Made by a program: the position numbers and the translations under genes. The notes under the pieces are model-generated. The model ran no database searches. It saw nothing but the letters and a program-made list of their open reading frames with translations, and had not been told where the DNA came from. A stretch of 64,000 nt of DNA from Cristatella mucedo (Eukaryota; Bryozoa; Phylactolaemata; Cristatellidae). Positions 32,100 through 44,794 of the stretch are shown piece by piece; within the stretch, counting starts at the first letter, position 1, and every line of letters begins with the position of its first letter. The stretch spans positions 5,373,501-5,437,500 of the forward strand of contig WPIO01000015.1 in assembly GCA_009760855.2 (NCBI GenBank), in the 5' to 3' direction.

Positions 32100-33530
32100 T
32101 CACATTTTTTCGCCCATGCGTACAGTTTGGTTGGACAGGGCAAACTCAGTTCATAACCAAAGTCGTTTATCGCCAACCCACGAGTTCGTAACCCGGGCAA
32201 CTGGATAACGAGGCTTTCTTCATCCGAGACCCCATGTAACGTATATTTATCAGATAGATGTGTCCTCGTTCTAGGGGCTGATTTTTATAAAAGGCCGTAG
32301 TCGTGACGGAATCTTGTGACGTCAGATAGGTTCAGCATATATCCACGCTGCTGATGACGCTCGTAAATTGCTGCTCATGACTAGGCTTTCCACTTAGATC
32401 TTGAATTTCTGATAATTTTTCCTCATTCAGCAACAAGGCAGGAGTGTGAACTTGTGCCGCTTAAGTGGCATTGTACGGTTATCGTCTAAACCGAGCATAG
32501 GCACCCTGCCGCCGGGCTGCCCAGGAATGATGTTTTGAGGGGACGGCCCTCTTGACCCAGATCTGTGTGTGGCCCAGCTCGCAACGCCACGTACCCTATA
32601 TTAACGAGAATCAAATAAAAGGCAAAATAGTATACTTTTTACAAAATACAATTTTACAAAAGTCAATGCATTCAATAATGTTTCGGCCTTACTGTTTGTC
32701 TCCGTCGAGGCAGAACAATTAGAATGACGTTGAGCTGCCACTCATTTCCTGTCGCTGAACGGAATCGCATTAGACGCCGATTGCATCGTATATGCGCAGT
32801 TCATTGTAGACATTCTCGAGAAAATACTTTGGCAACGTGTCAAATATAGAAGCCACTCGATTTCTGTCTCTAGAAATGACAAAGACAAAGAGCAATGGGT
32901 GCGCTGTTGTCGGAGTGCATTCACTGAATGAAGCTAGACCGACGCCACAATCACCGGCAGTGTTGCTCGTGCTGCGGACTGAAGAATTAATGCCGGCAAC
33001 CTTCGGTAAGAATCGTATATATTTCCTTAGACGTTAAGCAATGGACAGCGGTCAAGTTAGTGTGCGTCATCTCTTTATATATTGACGCCAGCAAGATTTA
33101 AGCGGTGTCGTAATAGATTGTTACCGTAGGTTGCCAGGAAAATGGCCCGCCTCCACTAAACGTACAATAGCAAAGCGTGGTTTAAGTTCTGCTTCTTGCA
33201 ACTATCAAGAAAGTATAGTGAAACTTTAAAATGAGTTTAGTTTTCTCAGCTTTTGATTTGGCAACAAGGGCCCGTTTAACGCCTCGCCGAGGGCGCTTGC
33301 AGCTGGCTGTAAAGGTTCGTGCAGCACCGGAATGTAGTATTAGCCTACATTCCGTGGCGTCGCACTCGCTTGGGTTTCACAGAGCTGCTGGAATAGGAAG
33401 CAGAGGAAAGCGATCCACCAGCACCTCAGATATGGAGTATTATATTGGTCACCTGGCCTGGCGAGTGGACCACGTGAGCAGCACTAGCTCGCTACCGGTG
33501 AGACGCTACTAACACTTCGTTGGCATTGAA
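32100..33530. repeat. Long repeat module M, copy 2
   Basis: Same block order as 13840-15009 and 56160-57570: TTGACCCAGATCTG (32550), GATTTCTGTCTCTAGAAATG (32860), GTCGGAGTGCATTC (32915) and AATGGCCCGCCTCC (33142). It precedes a core, as do the other copies. A perfect 10-bp inverted repeat lies at 33328-33354. Confidence 0.7.
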
Positions 33531-34717
33531 CTAATGACCTAAGTAGGTGGTACTGCTCTAGAGCGTACCATAGGAACGCTGAGGTTTTACCTCCACTGGG
33601 TATAAAAAGGCCACTATATGCTTGCTACGCTAACGATAGCACCAAGCATTGGGCATAGAGTTCCACTTTACGGTATCGCTTTAGTACAGGTACTTTCCTT
33701 GTAGAGCTGTTCGGTTTTCTCTTTCTTTGATTACACCTGGTCAAGATCACAATGAGAGAAGGCTTGTGCCTGCCTATGTGATGTGCACAGGTGGCCCTTG
33801 ACCGGTCTAAAGTGCTTTCCAAAGGACGCGGTGCGTTCACTTAAGGCACAGCAGCAGCTCTTTCCTGTCAAGGAGTAGATTAGCTCACGAGCGGACAGTT
33901 CTTCCGGTGAAGTCGTTCTCTGCTGACTGGATGCACTGCTGCCGGAGTGAAGCACGGCCTGCTTAATGCCTGAGTACTGTGCTCACCTCCCAGTACCTGA
34001 GCGCTAGCAGACAGCAGTTTGCAATCGGGTTGGGCTGAGGCGTGTTCAATAGTGACAAACCCAATTCATTACTTATGCCACAATATGCAAGTTAAGCGAA
34101 ATCACACAACGGCATGCGTCTGCTTGCGAATCGACCAATCCGCACTTGGCTCTGCTTCCAATACCGGAAACGTACGTACGTGTCTGAAAATGGCTTCCAA
34201 ATTCGTTGATCTAGGCTGCTTAATAAGATTTGTCGTGCAAGAATCAAGGGAAATTGTATTTAAAGCCTGATAGAGGCAGACATGTAAGACGTCGGTAGCC
34301 CCAAGCCTGAGTGCAAGTCAGGATGGCTAGACTGGAGCTGCAGGGGCTCGAGTGTGAAACGATGGTGGCAGTTGGACGAACATGGTTGATGTCTCCCACT
34401 GACGAGTTGTGGGCGTAATGACAAAGGCTGCATTATGTGATGCCGGCGCAAGAGGGCAAGAGTAGATTCTGATGTCGTAGCCATCGTGCAAGCAGCTCCG
34501 GATCGCCAGTAGAGACGGGCGAGAAAGCGAAATGGAGAGAGCGCTGTTAGGCCAGCCGGAGTGCTATGCGTTCGGCTTTGGCGGATAATGTTGCGGCGTG
34601 ACCACGCCCACAATTACAAGGAAGTGTCGCCCCCCCCGTAGAAATACGAGAAAGTAAAGGAAGCCAAGTTATCTTTGGGACCAGAAGGCTACGGCTCCAT
34701 AATCACTGACACTGAGT

Positions 34718-36236
34718 TGTAGCGCCCTGCTGGCCTTGGCTGAATTTTAGCGCGAACAAGAGCTGTTCGGAGTCGGGCTAGAACTCCTTTGTCCTGGAGC
34801 AGTGAGCCAGAGAGGAGCGTCAATGCGGTTAGAGAGGAAGCGCTTAAGAGCAAGCCAGGAAGCTCTCTGACTAGCGGTGACGATTCGGCCTTTATAATTG
34901 GTCCGATACCCGTGGGAGCTGCTGATTGATGATGGCTGGCCTATCAACCTTCGCCATCACTCTGTCCAAAAAGAATCGTCTGGAACCCATTCGCCATTCA
35001 AGCTGGACAGAGGGGATATTCCAGTGGCCTAGTGACGGTATTAGTTACTTAACGTACTGGGCCATGGTGTCGGGACCAATACCACTAAGCTCTTGCCCCA
35101 TTGTCTCAGCCAAGTATTTAAGAGTCGAGCGACGCTCGCTCTGGGCCTTGTGTTTTTGGTCTCTTCTGGTCTTCTGTCCGGCTCTGCGCTTCGATGACGT
35201 CGGGCACTCGTTTCTCTGAAAGTGAGGGAGGAGCGCGGGCTGTCCGCCGACGATGGACGGAACCGGACAAGACAGCGCTAGAAGGATTCGGTGGACTCCA
35301 CCGAATACGGTCCTATCGCGCCCGAGCTGGCATGTGCTTCTTTTGTGTTTTGTGTGTGCGCGCTAGCACGTTGTCTCGGCATAGGGATTCGCCGGTGCGA
35401 GTTAGGCGTGGTTGACGTGTGTGGAGGCCTAGTTCTCCGGTTAGAGTTTAGGCTCCAGTTTGAACTCCATCTATTTGGGTCGTCCCCAGTAAAGATGTAA
35501 GTATCGTAAGTGTGGAGACGTGTTTCCTCCGCAAGAGTGCTTGAGGTGGCGTGTGTGGAGTACTCCTGCCACACTGGTGGAAACCGAGACCTATTTCTCT
35601 GGTTAGGGTTTAGGCTCGGGTTCGGGCTCCGTCTATTTGGGTGGTTTCCCATTACACACGTAAGCAGCCCCAGTGGGGAGAAGTATTCCCTCCGCAAGAG
35701 TGCTTGAGGTGGCGTGTGTGGAGTATTCCTGCTGCACTCGTGGAAACCGAGTTCTAGTTCATCCGTTAGGGTTTAGGCTCGGGTCCGAGCTTCAGTGTGG
35801 AGAAGTATTCCCTCCGCAAGAGTGCTTAAGTTAGCGTGTTTGGGGTATTCCTTCCGCACAGGTGGAAACGAAGTCCTAGATCTCCCGGTTAGGGTTTAGG
35901 CTCCGGCTCGCACTTCAGTGTGGAGAAGTATTCCCTCCGCAAGAGTGTTGGTGCTGTTGAGAACGTGCGAGGAGTTTAGAGATAAAGCTGAACTAGACGC
36001 GCAGCGACTTTGTGCGCTTGCGAATAAAGTTAAGTAAAATCCCCAAATTGTGTGTCTCGCTTTCTAATTTACGCCGCGGACTCACGACCCCCTTTAGTAA
36101 CGTCAGCGCCAGAAACGTTCGTTTCGTGGCGGCCAGCTTATTGAGCGTAGGCGCGCACCGAACGGCAGTGGGCGCAAGGCTATGCCGCTAGGTAAGCGGC
36201 AGGTCAAGCCTACTCCGCCGAGCCTTCAGCATTACA
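34718..36236 (+). mobile_element. Solo LTR of an LTR retrotransposon, 1519 bp, with GAGT target duplication
   Basis: Begins TGTAGCGCCC and ends AGCATTACA, with short imperfect inverted ends (TGTA...TACA). GAGT flanks it on both sides (34714-34717 and 36237-36240), a 4-bp target duplication. Comparison with other array units shows the host sequence continuing on both sides, so the boundaries are firm. A TATA-like TATTTAAGAG lies near 35116 and an AATAAA near 36022, giving plausible U3, R and U5 parts. No gag, pol or second LTR is present, so it is the product of LTR-LTR recombination. The superfamily cannot be fixed; the 4-bp duplication and TGTAGC start fit Ty3/Gypsy. Confidence 0.85.
35425..35955 (+). 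repeat. Minisatellite with about 122-bp period inside the LTR
   Basis: The anchor GCAAGAGTG recurs at 35531, 35694, 35817 and 35939: spacings 163, 123 and 122. Each unit also holds GGTTAGGGTTTAGGCTC or a variant and GTGTGGAGAAGTATTCCC. The longer first interval holds an extra block of about 40 bases around CTATTTGGGTGG, itself present in the preceding partial unit at about 35470. Confidence 0.92.
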
Positions 36237-36249
36237 GAGTATTGCTGTA

Positions 36250-36330
36250 GCCATGCTGTAATAAGATAATAATAATGCACTTGATAAAGCGCCCTCAGAG
36301 AACTCAATCTCTCTCTAGGCGCTTAAGAAA
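36250..36330 (-). mobile_element. LINE family A, tail only
   Basis: AATAATAATGCACTTGATAA, then GCGCCCTCAGAGAACTC and CTCTAGGCGCTTAAG: the complete terminal hairpin with its ATT tail and almost nothing else. It lies 10-15 bases from the right end of the solo LTR. Confidence 0.85.
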
Positions 36331-38129
36331 CCAAATCAACTAAGTAGCACTTCAAACGCTACTTACTTGCAGGATTTTTCCATATATCTTCCAGCTGCTA
36401 TACTTTTTAAGGCAGCTTAGGGAAAGTAAGCGACGGCAAACTATTCCCGCTGTGACGTGACATAATTCGCTCTATTCTCAATAATGAACACTGTATTCTA
36501 AAACATTTTCTGCTGTGTCAGCTTGTTCCAGTTCAATCGTGGAACTGTCTTCTAGTGCGATGAGAGCTATATCAACTAATAATTGCTTTTTGGTCTGAGT
36601 ACAACTGGAGCTCTCTGCCTTAGGTGTAAAGACGGCTGTGCGAATTACCACTCATTGAAAGTGTACGCGAGCTACGACTAGCTCTGTGGGGAGCAATTAA
36701 GCGCTTAGATAGCTATTTATCTTACGTCATGCAGGTAATAGACCAGTGTACATTATTTGTCGGAGGATTCCTTTAAAGGTGAACTTTGCCTTTCAGTACC
36801 TACAAATCTCCCGGAAGGATTTTCCCTTCAGGAAGACGAAAAGTGAATGCTAAGAAACGTTTTCCTATGACAAGGATGCATGTAAAATACGTCAGCAGCG
36901 GCACTGCATTAAGATATTCTTGACTTCATCTGCGGACCCATACCGTCCATTCGCACGCTCCCTTCTTTTCTCCAAACGAGCTTTGGTACTAGTGAGTCAT
37001 TCTTGCCATGCGCAAAACACTTTTCATGCTGCTGGATCATTTTCCGATCATGATCTGGCAGTGGCACCCGCCAACTCACAGTGAGCTGTTTGATAATTCT
37101 TGTACGGGTGCTGCTATTTGTTTTATCTTACTCAATAAGAGTTGACTATGTGGTCATGCCAACGATTCTCTTAAGCTGATTGCTTTAGCTTTTATTATTT
37201 ATCATACTCAGGCAGGTGCACGAATATTAGTTATACAGAGCGGCCGGGACACGTTTCTACGCAGGTGGAATACTCTGCAGCGACAAACTTGTAGTATTGA
37301 TGTGTATAGGCCACACTAGTCCTTTATTAGACCCAAGTGTACTTGATGGGTAATCTTGAAAGTGACAGCTAGATTAATTATTTTTTGCATTTACTCGACT
37401 ACTATTTTGAGGGAAACTTTTTCTATGTGATTCCCCGTCCTTCCTCCTCCAGCCTGATTCCTGTCATAATTCATCAGGCGATATAGAACAGCAATCTTGC
37501 TTGGAAACGTTCAGTGAAATGGTGGCAGTCCACTCCTTATTCCCCTGCTTCAACTAGTAGTTCACTGATGGAGGGTCGATGCTATCAGAAACAGCTTATA
37601 CAGTGTCTTCGTTGGACAAGTAAACAGTTACTTGTCTTGCGAGTGTTACCTGTTCGCAGAAGTGCCTTCTTAGGTGCGTTGCTTGTAGGATGACGTACAG
37701 CTCTATTTCAACACATGTTAAAGTGTAACGGGACTCAAGCACACATATAGACTGGCGCTGCGGCGTCCTTTAAAATGCCCATCTTTTACAGCCGACGGTA
37801 AGATATCTGGACGATGAGGAGAGAAGGCGATATTAGCAAATGCAATATAGTAGGAAGCCCAAACGCTCTCATGTTGGGCGATGTATCCGATAGGTAGCCT
37901 GGTTAATGTAAGCGTACTTTAAACTAATTTAAGGATCTTGAAATAGATTTTAGACTTATTATTTAGGCAGGGAAGGTCAGAAAGAGGTTAAATGAAGCAG
38001 ATACGGCTTATATAGAAGTGTGGAACTTGCTACCGTCTATTGCCAATACCTGCGATTATCTGCAGTCTTGTAAGTTAGGGGTAAACCCAGTCTGATTCAG
38101 AAATTGAAAAGTTTGACGCTCAAAATTTG

Positions 38130-38995
38130 CTCTTCCAGAATATCTCCTGTTGAATCAGCTCAAAATTTAGGTGTCATATTCCAAAGTGCCCTCTCCTTAG
38201 ACGACTGTATCTTCTCCACAGTCAAGACTGCCTAGTTCCAGCTTCGCAACATAGTTAAAATTCGTGCTTCTTTAGATAAAGATACCACATCTAAGTTGGT
38301 CGATGGATTTGTGGCATCCAGTCTTGACCTCAGTAACTCACTGCTTGCTGTGCTATTCGATTCGGAAATCAGGCGATTACAGCTGGAGTAAAACTTCGTA
38401 GCTAGTAATGTCTGTCATGAGCGTTCCGGTTGCCACATCACACCACTTCTCGCCGACCTGCAATGGCTACCAGTCAACCAACGGATCTACTTCAAGGTCA
38501 TGTCGCTCTCTTTTAGGTCACTTCATGCTTTGGCACCAGCCTACTTCTCTGATCTGCTCCTTTACTAGGCCGAGATAGTACCACCGCTTTTCGGAATCCA
38601 ACAGTTTACCTATACCTCGTACAAACCTCAAATTCTTTGGAGACCTCGCATTTAGTTCGTATGCTCCCAATATTGGAACTCCCTCCCGAATTACGTCCCT
38701 GAATTGACGAATTTTTAAAAGAACTTAAAGACACCTATTCAGAAAAGCATTTAGTGGGTCCCTGTGATTCGTCCTCCATGCGCTTATGCGATGCTGCAAC
38801 TAAATACACTTGCATGCTGACACTGTGCATGTCACCCCTAACCATTTTATTCATGTTGTTTATCAACCATGACATAACTCAGCACTCAATCGTGTTTCCA
38901 TTTGCAGCAAATTTAAAGCGTATACAAATATATTGAGTTCTCTGAGGGCGCATTATCAAGTGCATTATTATTATTACTATTATTATTATTGTAAG
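38130..38995 (+). mobile_element. LINE family A, 5'-truncated copy
   Basis: Conceptual plus-strand frames include NLGVIFQSALSLDDCI and SLDLSNSLLAVLF with internal stops, followed by WLPVNQRI-like sequence near 38465. The CTGACACTGTGCATG spacer and an eroded hairpin follow, ending in ATTATTATTATTATTATTG. Decayed and 5' truncated. Confidence 0.85.
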
Positions 38996-39424
38996 TTTCA
39001 CCTGAGAAAGCACCTCTAAAGGATTCACATTTCCATGACATCTTCAAAGTTGTTTTACCTTTTTTCGCTGTGCAATGCACGAGTACTTGTGCATGATTCG
39101 AGGCGTTTGCCAGTGTACAATTTAGTACGTGATTGTGTATAAGGCTTACCAATCGATTGTCATGATTTTTTTCGTGTTTGCTTTGCATGGAAAGCAAGAT
39201 GCCACTTTCGCTTTTCATGCTTAATACCTTTCAACTTACCATACCCAGGGGTATAGACTTTTTTGTAGCGATTACTAAAACTCCAAGATTAAAAGTAATT
39301 TCCATTCCATGATTGGCGACTGTGATGTAACCATCATTCTTTCTTCATTAAATATTTTAGATTAAGGGAAAATATTTGTGTGTATCATCTGGGAAGATCA
39401 TGCCTTGCATTTGAAGAGAAGTGA

Positions 39425-39545
39425 TTGCACACTAGGTGAGGTGGTTACTCGTCAAGATTTCAATAAAAAATATTGCGATTAAATCCTGCGAGGGGCAATT
39501 CTTTATTGCGGCTGCAAGTGGTGGTGGTAGCATTTAATGCTCTTC
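39425..39545 (+). mobile_element. SINE family B, old copy
   Basis: ACTAGGTGAGGTGGTTACTC is the tRNA-like head, GATTAAATCCTGCGAGGGGC the eroded B box region, and TTTATTGCGGCTGCAAGTGG the 3' part. It occupies the place taken by related copies at 44795 (unit L3) and 48455 (unit L4). Confidence 0.6.
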
Positions 39546-39639
39546 TGCAGCCGTACAAAGAGAAGTCGGTACATCAGCTATTTTCTGTCATGAGAGCTAC
39601 TATGTTCTGCCTGCTGCAGGCTCGTTACGGCTTGTTAAA

Positions 39640-39805
39640 TGAATAAAATAAAAAATAGTTCATTTTGCATAGTACCTCAAGAGAACTTTATCTCTATTCA
39701 GGCACTTCACATATGCCTTTGAACTCTAGCCCTTGAACTCATCAAGACCTTGGTCGGGTCGAGAACCTTAACCGCTGGTCCAAACCAGTTCGGCTTACTT
39801 AGTGG
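39640..39805 (-). mobile_element. SINE family A
   Basis: Minus strand reads AACTGGTTTGGACCAGCGG, GGTTCTCGACCCGACCAAGG and GAAGTGCCTGAATAGAG with TTCTCTTGAGGTACTATGC, complete from tRNA head to tail hairpin. Confidence 0.75.
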
Positions 39806-42800
39806 TTTGTCGCTAGTTCGTTGACTGCTGCAGGAAAATCTTGGCTTGGCGTAGCACTATTCCTTTCTAGGTACTTTTGGTAACTCATACTTAAGCTCCC
39901 CAGAGGACTTGTAATTACAGAGCTCTCAGGTTTGCAGTTATTCATGCTTGTTTCCCGCCTGTTTATTTGAAAGATATGTGGCTCTCCGAAATGTACTTGC
40001 TCTTCTTCTGCTCGTTGTTACTCTTTTAAAAATATCGTGTCTGTTTCTCATTGCCTCATCTGGTGCTCGGAGCTTGTATAGTGCTTTAAAGCGAGCTGTT
40101 CACAGCCGCTCACGTACAAAGCAGAGTAAAAGCGATCCCCCTACACCGGCTCGATGTAGGTTTGGATAGGACACCTAGGCCGTTGCTTGGACGAATGTGC
40201 GCAAAGCACCTCGCCGAGCGCCTGATGGGACGTTGGTTGCACATGATTGGCACTGAAGCAATCACAGCGAAAGTATGTGGCCTACTGGCAGACCTGACCG
40301 ACAGAACGCTGAGGCTGGGTTAACCTTTTCTAGATAGCCAAATGCCTTAATACGCTTTGCTACACTAGCATTTGCACCGAGCTTGTAGCATACCTTTCCA
40401 TTTTAGGGTTCAAGTTGAGCCCAGAGATTTTCCATCGGAAGCTTCGTGTGTTTCTCTTGCTCACTAATTTCCCGGTCCTCATGACGACGAGAGATGGCTT
40501 ATGCTACCTACATTGAGCTTACAAGTAGCCATGAGCTACCTGCAGTGCTTCCGAGATGACACATTGCGTTCACGTAGGGCACAGCAGCACCCTTTCCAGT
40601 CACACGGTAAAGTAGCGCACGAGCGAACACCTCTTCTGGCGATGTTGGTCTGTGCTGACTAGACGCTGGATTGGGGCAATGCCTGCTCAGCTTAAGCACG
40701 TGCTGAAGTCTCGGTACCTGAGTATGTGCAGACACAGCTTGTTATTGGGTGACGCTGAGGAGTGGTTTGATAGTGATTAGCTCAGTTCATCACTCATTCC
40801 ACAATGGGCGTTAAAAACGGCAGCCACATGGCGACCTTTGCCTGCGGGCGCAGCGATCACGCCCCAACTGGCGCATCTGTTGCTACCCCTAGCAACGTGC
40901 GTGTCTGAAAATGAACTTCAAACGCGTCTAGCCAGGCTGCCTATTTAGAAATGGCATGAACGTTTCAAGTGAAATACAATTACAAGTCTTATAGAGGTAG
41001 TACATGTAAGACATAGGTAGAACCATACCTGAGAGTAAGTCGCGATGGTGCGGAGCTGCAGGAGCTCATGCGTGAAGCCATGGCGGCTGTGCGGCGGAGG
41101 TGATCGATACTTCACACAGACGAGCTGTAGGCTGTAGCTGTAGGCATAAAAACAACGGCTGTATTGTGTACTGGGTATGCAAGCGGTCGAGCGTACAAAA
41201 AACTAGTGTCGTAGACGTCGCGCTAGCAACTCCTGCAGAGAAGAGGGAAAATAGAAGAGAGATGGCGAAAGGATAGCGTGAGTAAAGGCGAACGAACAAG
41301 CAGACAATGGACCGCTGCAGGGTTAACAGCAAATAAAGACCTAGTGCTGAACTCTCTCAAATATTTTGAGCTTAGTCCGCCGATATCAGCTGACTGCAGC
41401 TCATAGAGAGTGGTAAAGCAGCGCGCCCATTGTCTGGTCGGAGTGGTGCAAGTGAAGCTTCTTTGGTACAACATTGCAGTATGGATACACCTATAAGGCT
41501 AAGAGACGGTTGGCTCTGGTAAGAACATAAGAATTTAAGGGAAGGTAAGACTGGTGGGTGCAGCAGGCAGTGGCTCCATATTCATTTATATGCTGGATTG
41601 CTGTGACCTAGCTACCTAAAAAAAGATTAAATTTGAAGTGCTTCAATTGCTATCCAGGCAGGATTTTTTCCATATCTCATAACAGCTATACTTTTTAGGA
41701 AGTTCAGGAAAGTATGCGACACCGTCTTACTCTCACTGCGACACTACTCAAATAACTTTGGTCTAAGTGAGAGATATTTATTCTCGATCTATGCACCACC
41801 GGGTCTGCTTGTTTAGTGTTATCATGCCACTGCCTAGCACCACTAGAGCTAAATCGACTAGCGGTCGCCTTTCGGTTCAAGTAAAGACAAAGCTCTCAGA
41901 CGTAGGCGTACAGACTGCAGCGTGTATATTTGTTCATTGCAGGATTACATGAGTTACGTCAAGCTGAGTGGGGAGCAATTGCTTTTATGGATTGCTGTTC
42001 TCTTAGATCATTGAGGTAATAGGCACTTGCCCTTCAGTTATCCGCGGATCCTTTGAAGGTGCGGTTTGCCTTTCAGTACCAAAAGTCACTCAGAAGCGTT
42101 TTCCCTTTACCAAGACGGACATTTAATGTGAAGAAACATGCTCCTTTGACAAGGACGCGTGTACAATACGTCAGCAGAGGCGCTGCAATAGGATGGCCTG
42201 CTGATTGAATTCACCTAGTGATCCTAACCGTCTATTATCATGCTGTTCTCCCCTTCTTCTCTTCTTGGAGGCTTTGGAACTGGCGATACTCAATCTTGTC
42301 CTGCTGATAGCACTGTCCATGCTGCTGAATCATGTCCTTATTATCATACGGCGAAGGTACATGCCAAGCTTCCAGTGAATTGTTTGACGAGCATTGTTTG
42401 GGCGCAGCTCTGTATTTTATTCGGCCAAAGCAGGATCGACGTCAAAGTCATGCCAACGCTTTTTTGAAGATGATCTCTGTAGCTGAGTTCTTGATCCGAG
42501 CTAGGGAGGTGCACGAAAAGTTTTTATATACAGCAGCTGGGATACTTTTGTATGCAGCATGAATAGTCTTCATTGTCAAACTGCTGCTCGTTACTAAATG
42601 CACTGGTCACACTAATCCTGCATCACACCTGAGTATTTTATTGGTAATCCTAAAAGTGGCACCTGGATAACTGTACATGGCTGGTGCATTCACTCGACTA
42701 CTATTTTGACGATAATTCTTTTTAATGCGATTCTGTCTTTCCTTATTATGCCTGATGAGCTCCATAATTTGTCAGGTGAAGATGAGCATCGAGTTAGTTT

Positions 42801-43179
42801 GAAATTGTAGTGATCTGTTCCTTATTCTACTGCTTCAACAACTAGTTTAACGGCCTGAAGGTGGAAGCGATCAAAGCCAGCCTGTCCAATATCTCCGAGG
42901 GACAGACAAGCATTCTCTTGCCTTGCCAATGTACCCTGTTCGCAGAAATGCATCCTTAAGTGCACTGGTTGTGACATGAGTGAAAGCTCTTTTTTGTAGC
43001 AAGACCTGTTAAAGCATGGCGGAACGCAAGCATACATATAGACTGACGCTCCGGTACTCTTTAAGATGTCAATAGATTGTGAGCGATTGCGATATTCCTA
43101 AAATCTTAGTAGAGACGGAGAAATATAAAAATGCTGTATAGTGGGTATCGAAAATGCTCTCACATCGGGAGATGAAGGT

Positions 43180-43305
43180 AAGCCGTGATGGCACACTAGG
43201 TCAGGCAGTTGCTTTTAATGACCTCGGACCTGGGGTCGTGGGTTAAAACCCTGCGGTGGGCGATCCTGAATCGTCAATCCGAGCGGTAATAATAGTCTAA
43301 AGGCT
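43180..43305 (+). mobile_element. SINE family B
   Basis: TGGCACACTAGGTCAGGCAG head, GGGGTCGTGGGTTAAAACCC B-box region, CTGCGGTGGGCGATCC 3' part. Confidence 0.6.
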
Positions 43306-43789
43306 CTTCAGTCGCTATACAAAACAGGCGGTTAAGTTCGCTAGCATTTCTTTAATGTATCAGATAGGTAGGCTAGTTAATTCAAGCAATTTGGGCGTTC
43401 TGTAAGCCAATTTAAAGATCTTAAAACATATTATTGGTGCTTATTACTTAGTAAAGGAAGTGCAGCGGTGTAGTGAGGCAGAAAGCGTTATACCTTTGAA
43501 AATGTGGAGCTTGCTACCAGCTATTGTGTGTTCTTGCGATTATCTTACCTTTTTTAAGTCTCGTATGTAGATGCATCTGTTAGGATGCGCATTCCGAAAC
43601 ACCTTTGAACTTACTTACTTTCTATTCCGCTGTGCAATGCATGAGTATTTATGCATGATTCAATGAGTTTGTCAGTGTCTGATTCAGCGCATAATTGAGT
43701 TCACGGCTTACAGACCAATTAACATGAGCATTTTTCTGTTCACTTAGCAAAATCAGCAGCATACTACTTTGCTTTTAATATTTAAAAAA

Positions 43790-44640
43790 CAATAATAATA
43801 TTAATGCACACGATAGAACGCTCAATCAATGATAGAGCATCAGAGAACTCAATGTCTTTCTAGGCGCTTTAGATTTGCTACAAAGGCAAAAGCGTCCTAA
43901 TGGTTAGTAATATCCTGGTTGATAAACAACCTGAACAACATGGTTAGGGGTGTCATGCACAGGGTCAGCATGCAAATGTGGTCAGTGGCAGCATGCACAG
44001 TGTCAGCACGCATAAGCACATGAAAGACGAATAACATGGACCCACTAAACGGTGTCCTAAAAAAGCGTGCTTTCAAGTTCTTTTTAAATTTAGTCAAGTC
44101 AGGGGATATTCTGACGAAATACGGGAGTAAGTTCCAGGCTTTGGGAGCATGCGGACTAAATTCAGGGTCCCCAAAGGATTTGATATTTGTACAAGGTATT
44201 GGTAAACTGTAGGATTCCGAAAAGCGGGTGGTACGATGCTTGGCCTGGTGGGGGAGTAGATGTGAGAGATAGGCTTTACCCATAGAATGAAGTGACCTAA
44301 AAGTGAGCGAAAAAACCTTGAAGTCGATCTGTTGCTTGACTGGGAGCCTGTGCATTTTGTCAGAATTGGTGTGATGTGGCAACTGCGACAGTCACGACAG
44401 ACAAGCCTAGCTGCGGAGTTTTGCACCAGCTGTAAACACCTGATTGCACATAGTGGTAGGCGAGCAAGCAGTAACTTACAGAAGTCAAGACGGGATGTCA
44501 CACATGTATGGAAAAACTTAGACGTGGTATCCTTATCTAAAAAAGCCCGAATTTTAGCAATGCGAAGTATCTGTAAGTAGGCGGACTTGATTTTAATACC
44601 TTGCGAGTCATCAACGCCAGGGGTTTATATTCTCTTGTAC
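43790..44640 (-). mobile_element. LINE family A, 5'-truncated copy
   Basis: Minus strand peptides TSRLDFCKLLLARLP and [16 protein letters not shown] (44501-44094 frame) and VKQQIDFKVFSLTFRSLHSM (44382-43897 frame) show the end of the RT ORF in two frames. The terminal hairpin at 43840-43875 and an imperfect ATT tail are at the left end. It interrupts unit L3. Confidence 0.86.
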
Positions 44641-44794
44641 CTTATCATAAAACGCCAGATGAAAACTAATTTTCCCTTCCTTCTATATTATGCGAAAAAC
44701 GTGTAATCATCATGATTACTTACTTACTAATAACTGATTAAAGGAAACAGCTTGTGTGTATCATTTAAGAAGATCACGCCTGGCATTAGAAGGG

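Larger units (their letters stand above)
29330..33898. repeat. Long array unit L1 (about 4.6 kb between cores)
   Basis: It starts at the core TTCCGGTGACGTAGCTCAG. Then come the CTAAAGCAATATAGAGATGG block (29690), a G-rich block with CACTAGTGTCGTAGCCGTCG-like sequence (29890), and the block from 30370 (ACACCTTTTAAGGC) to 30600, which lies about 1.04 kb after the core as in later units. A LINE-A end, a SINE-A and module M copy 2 occupy its right half. Confidence 0.68.
33899..40630. repeat. Long array unit L2 (core to core 6.73 kb, including a 1.52 kb solo LTR)
   Basis: It starts at the core TTCCGGTGAAGTCGTTCTC. The TAGAGGCAGACATGTAAGACG block (34272) and the CGTAGCCATCGTGCAAGC block (34475) precede the LTR. 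After the LTR the unit resumes at AGTATTGCTGTAGCC and the CTATACTTTTTAAGGC block (36398). LINE pieces lie at 36250-36330 and 38130-38995, a SINE-B remnant near 39430 and SINE-A at 39640. Without the LTR the unit is 5.21 kb, almost the same as L3. Confidence 0.78.

Noticed and set aside
35278-35697. 139-codon minus-strand frame rich in Arg, Ser, Pro and Asn
   Set aside because: It spans the LTR minisatellite; its repeated peptide only mirrors the tandem DNA.
35425-35955. Telomere-like GGTTAGGGTTTAGG phrases
   Set aside because: They occur once per 122-bp unit, not as a short tandem array, so this is not telomeric DNA.
35425-35955. Regularly spaced repeats as a CRISPR array
   Set aside because: The whole 122-bp unit is repeated, not short repeats with unique spacers, and the DNA is animal.
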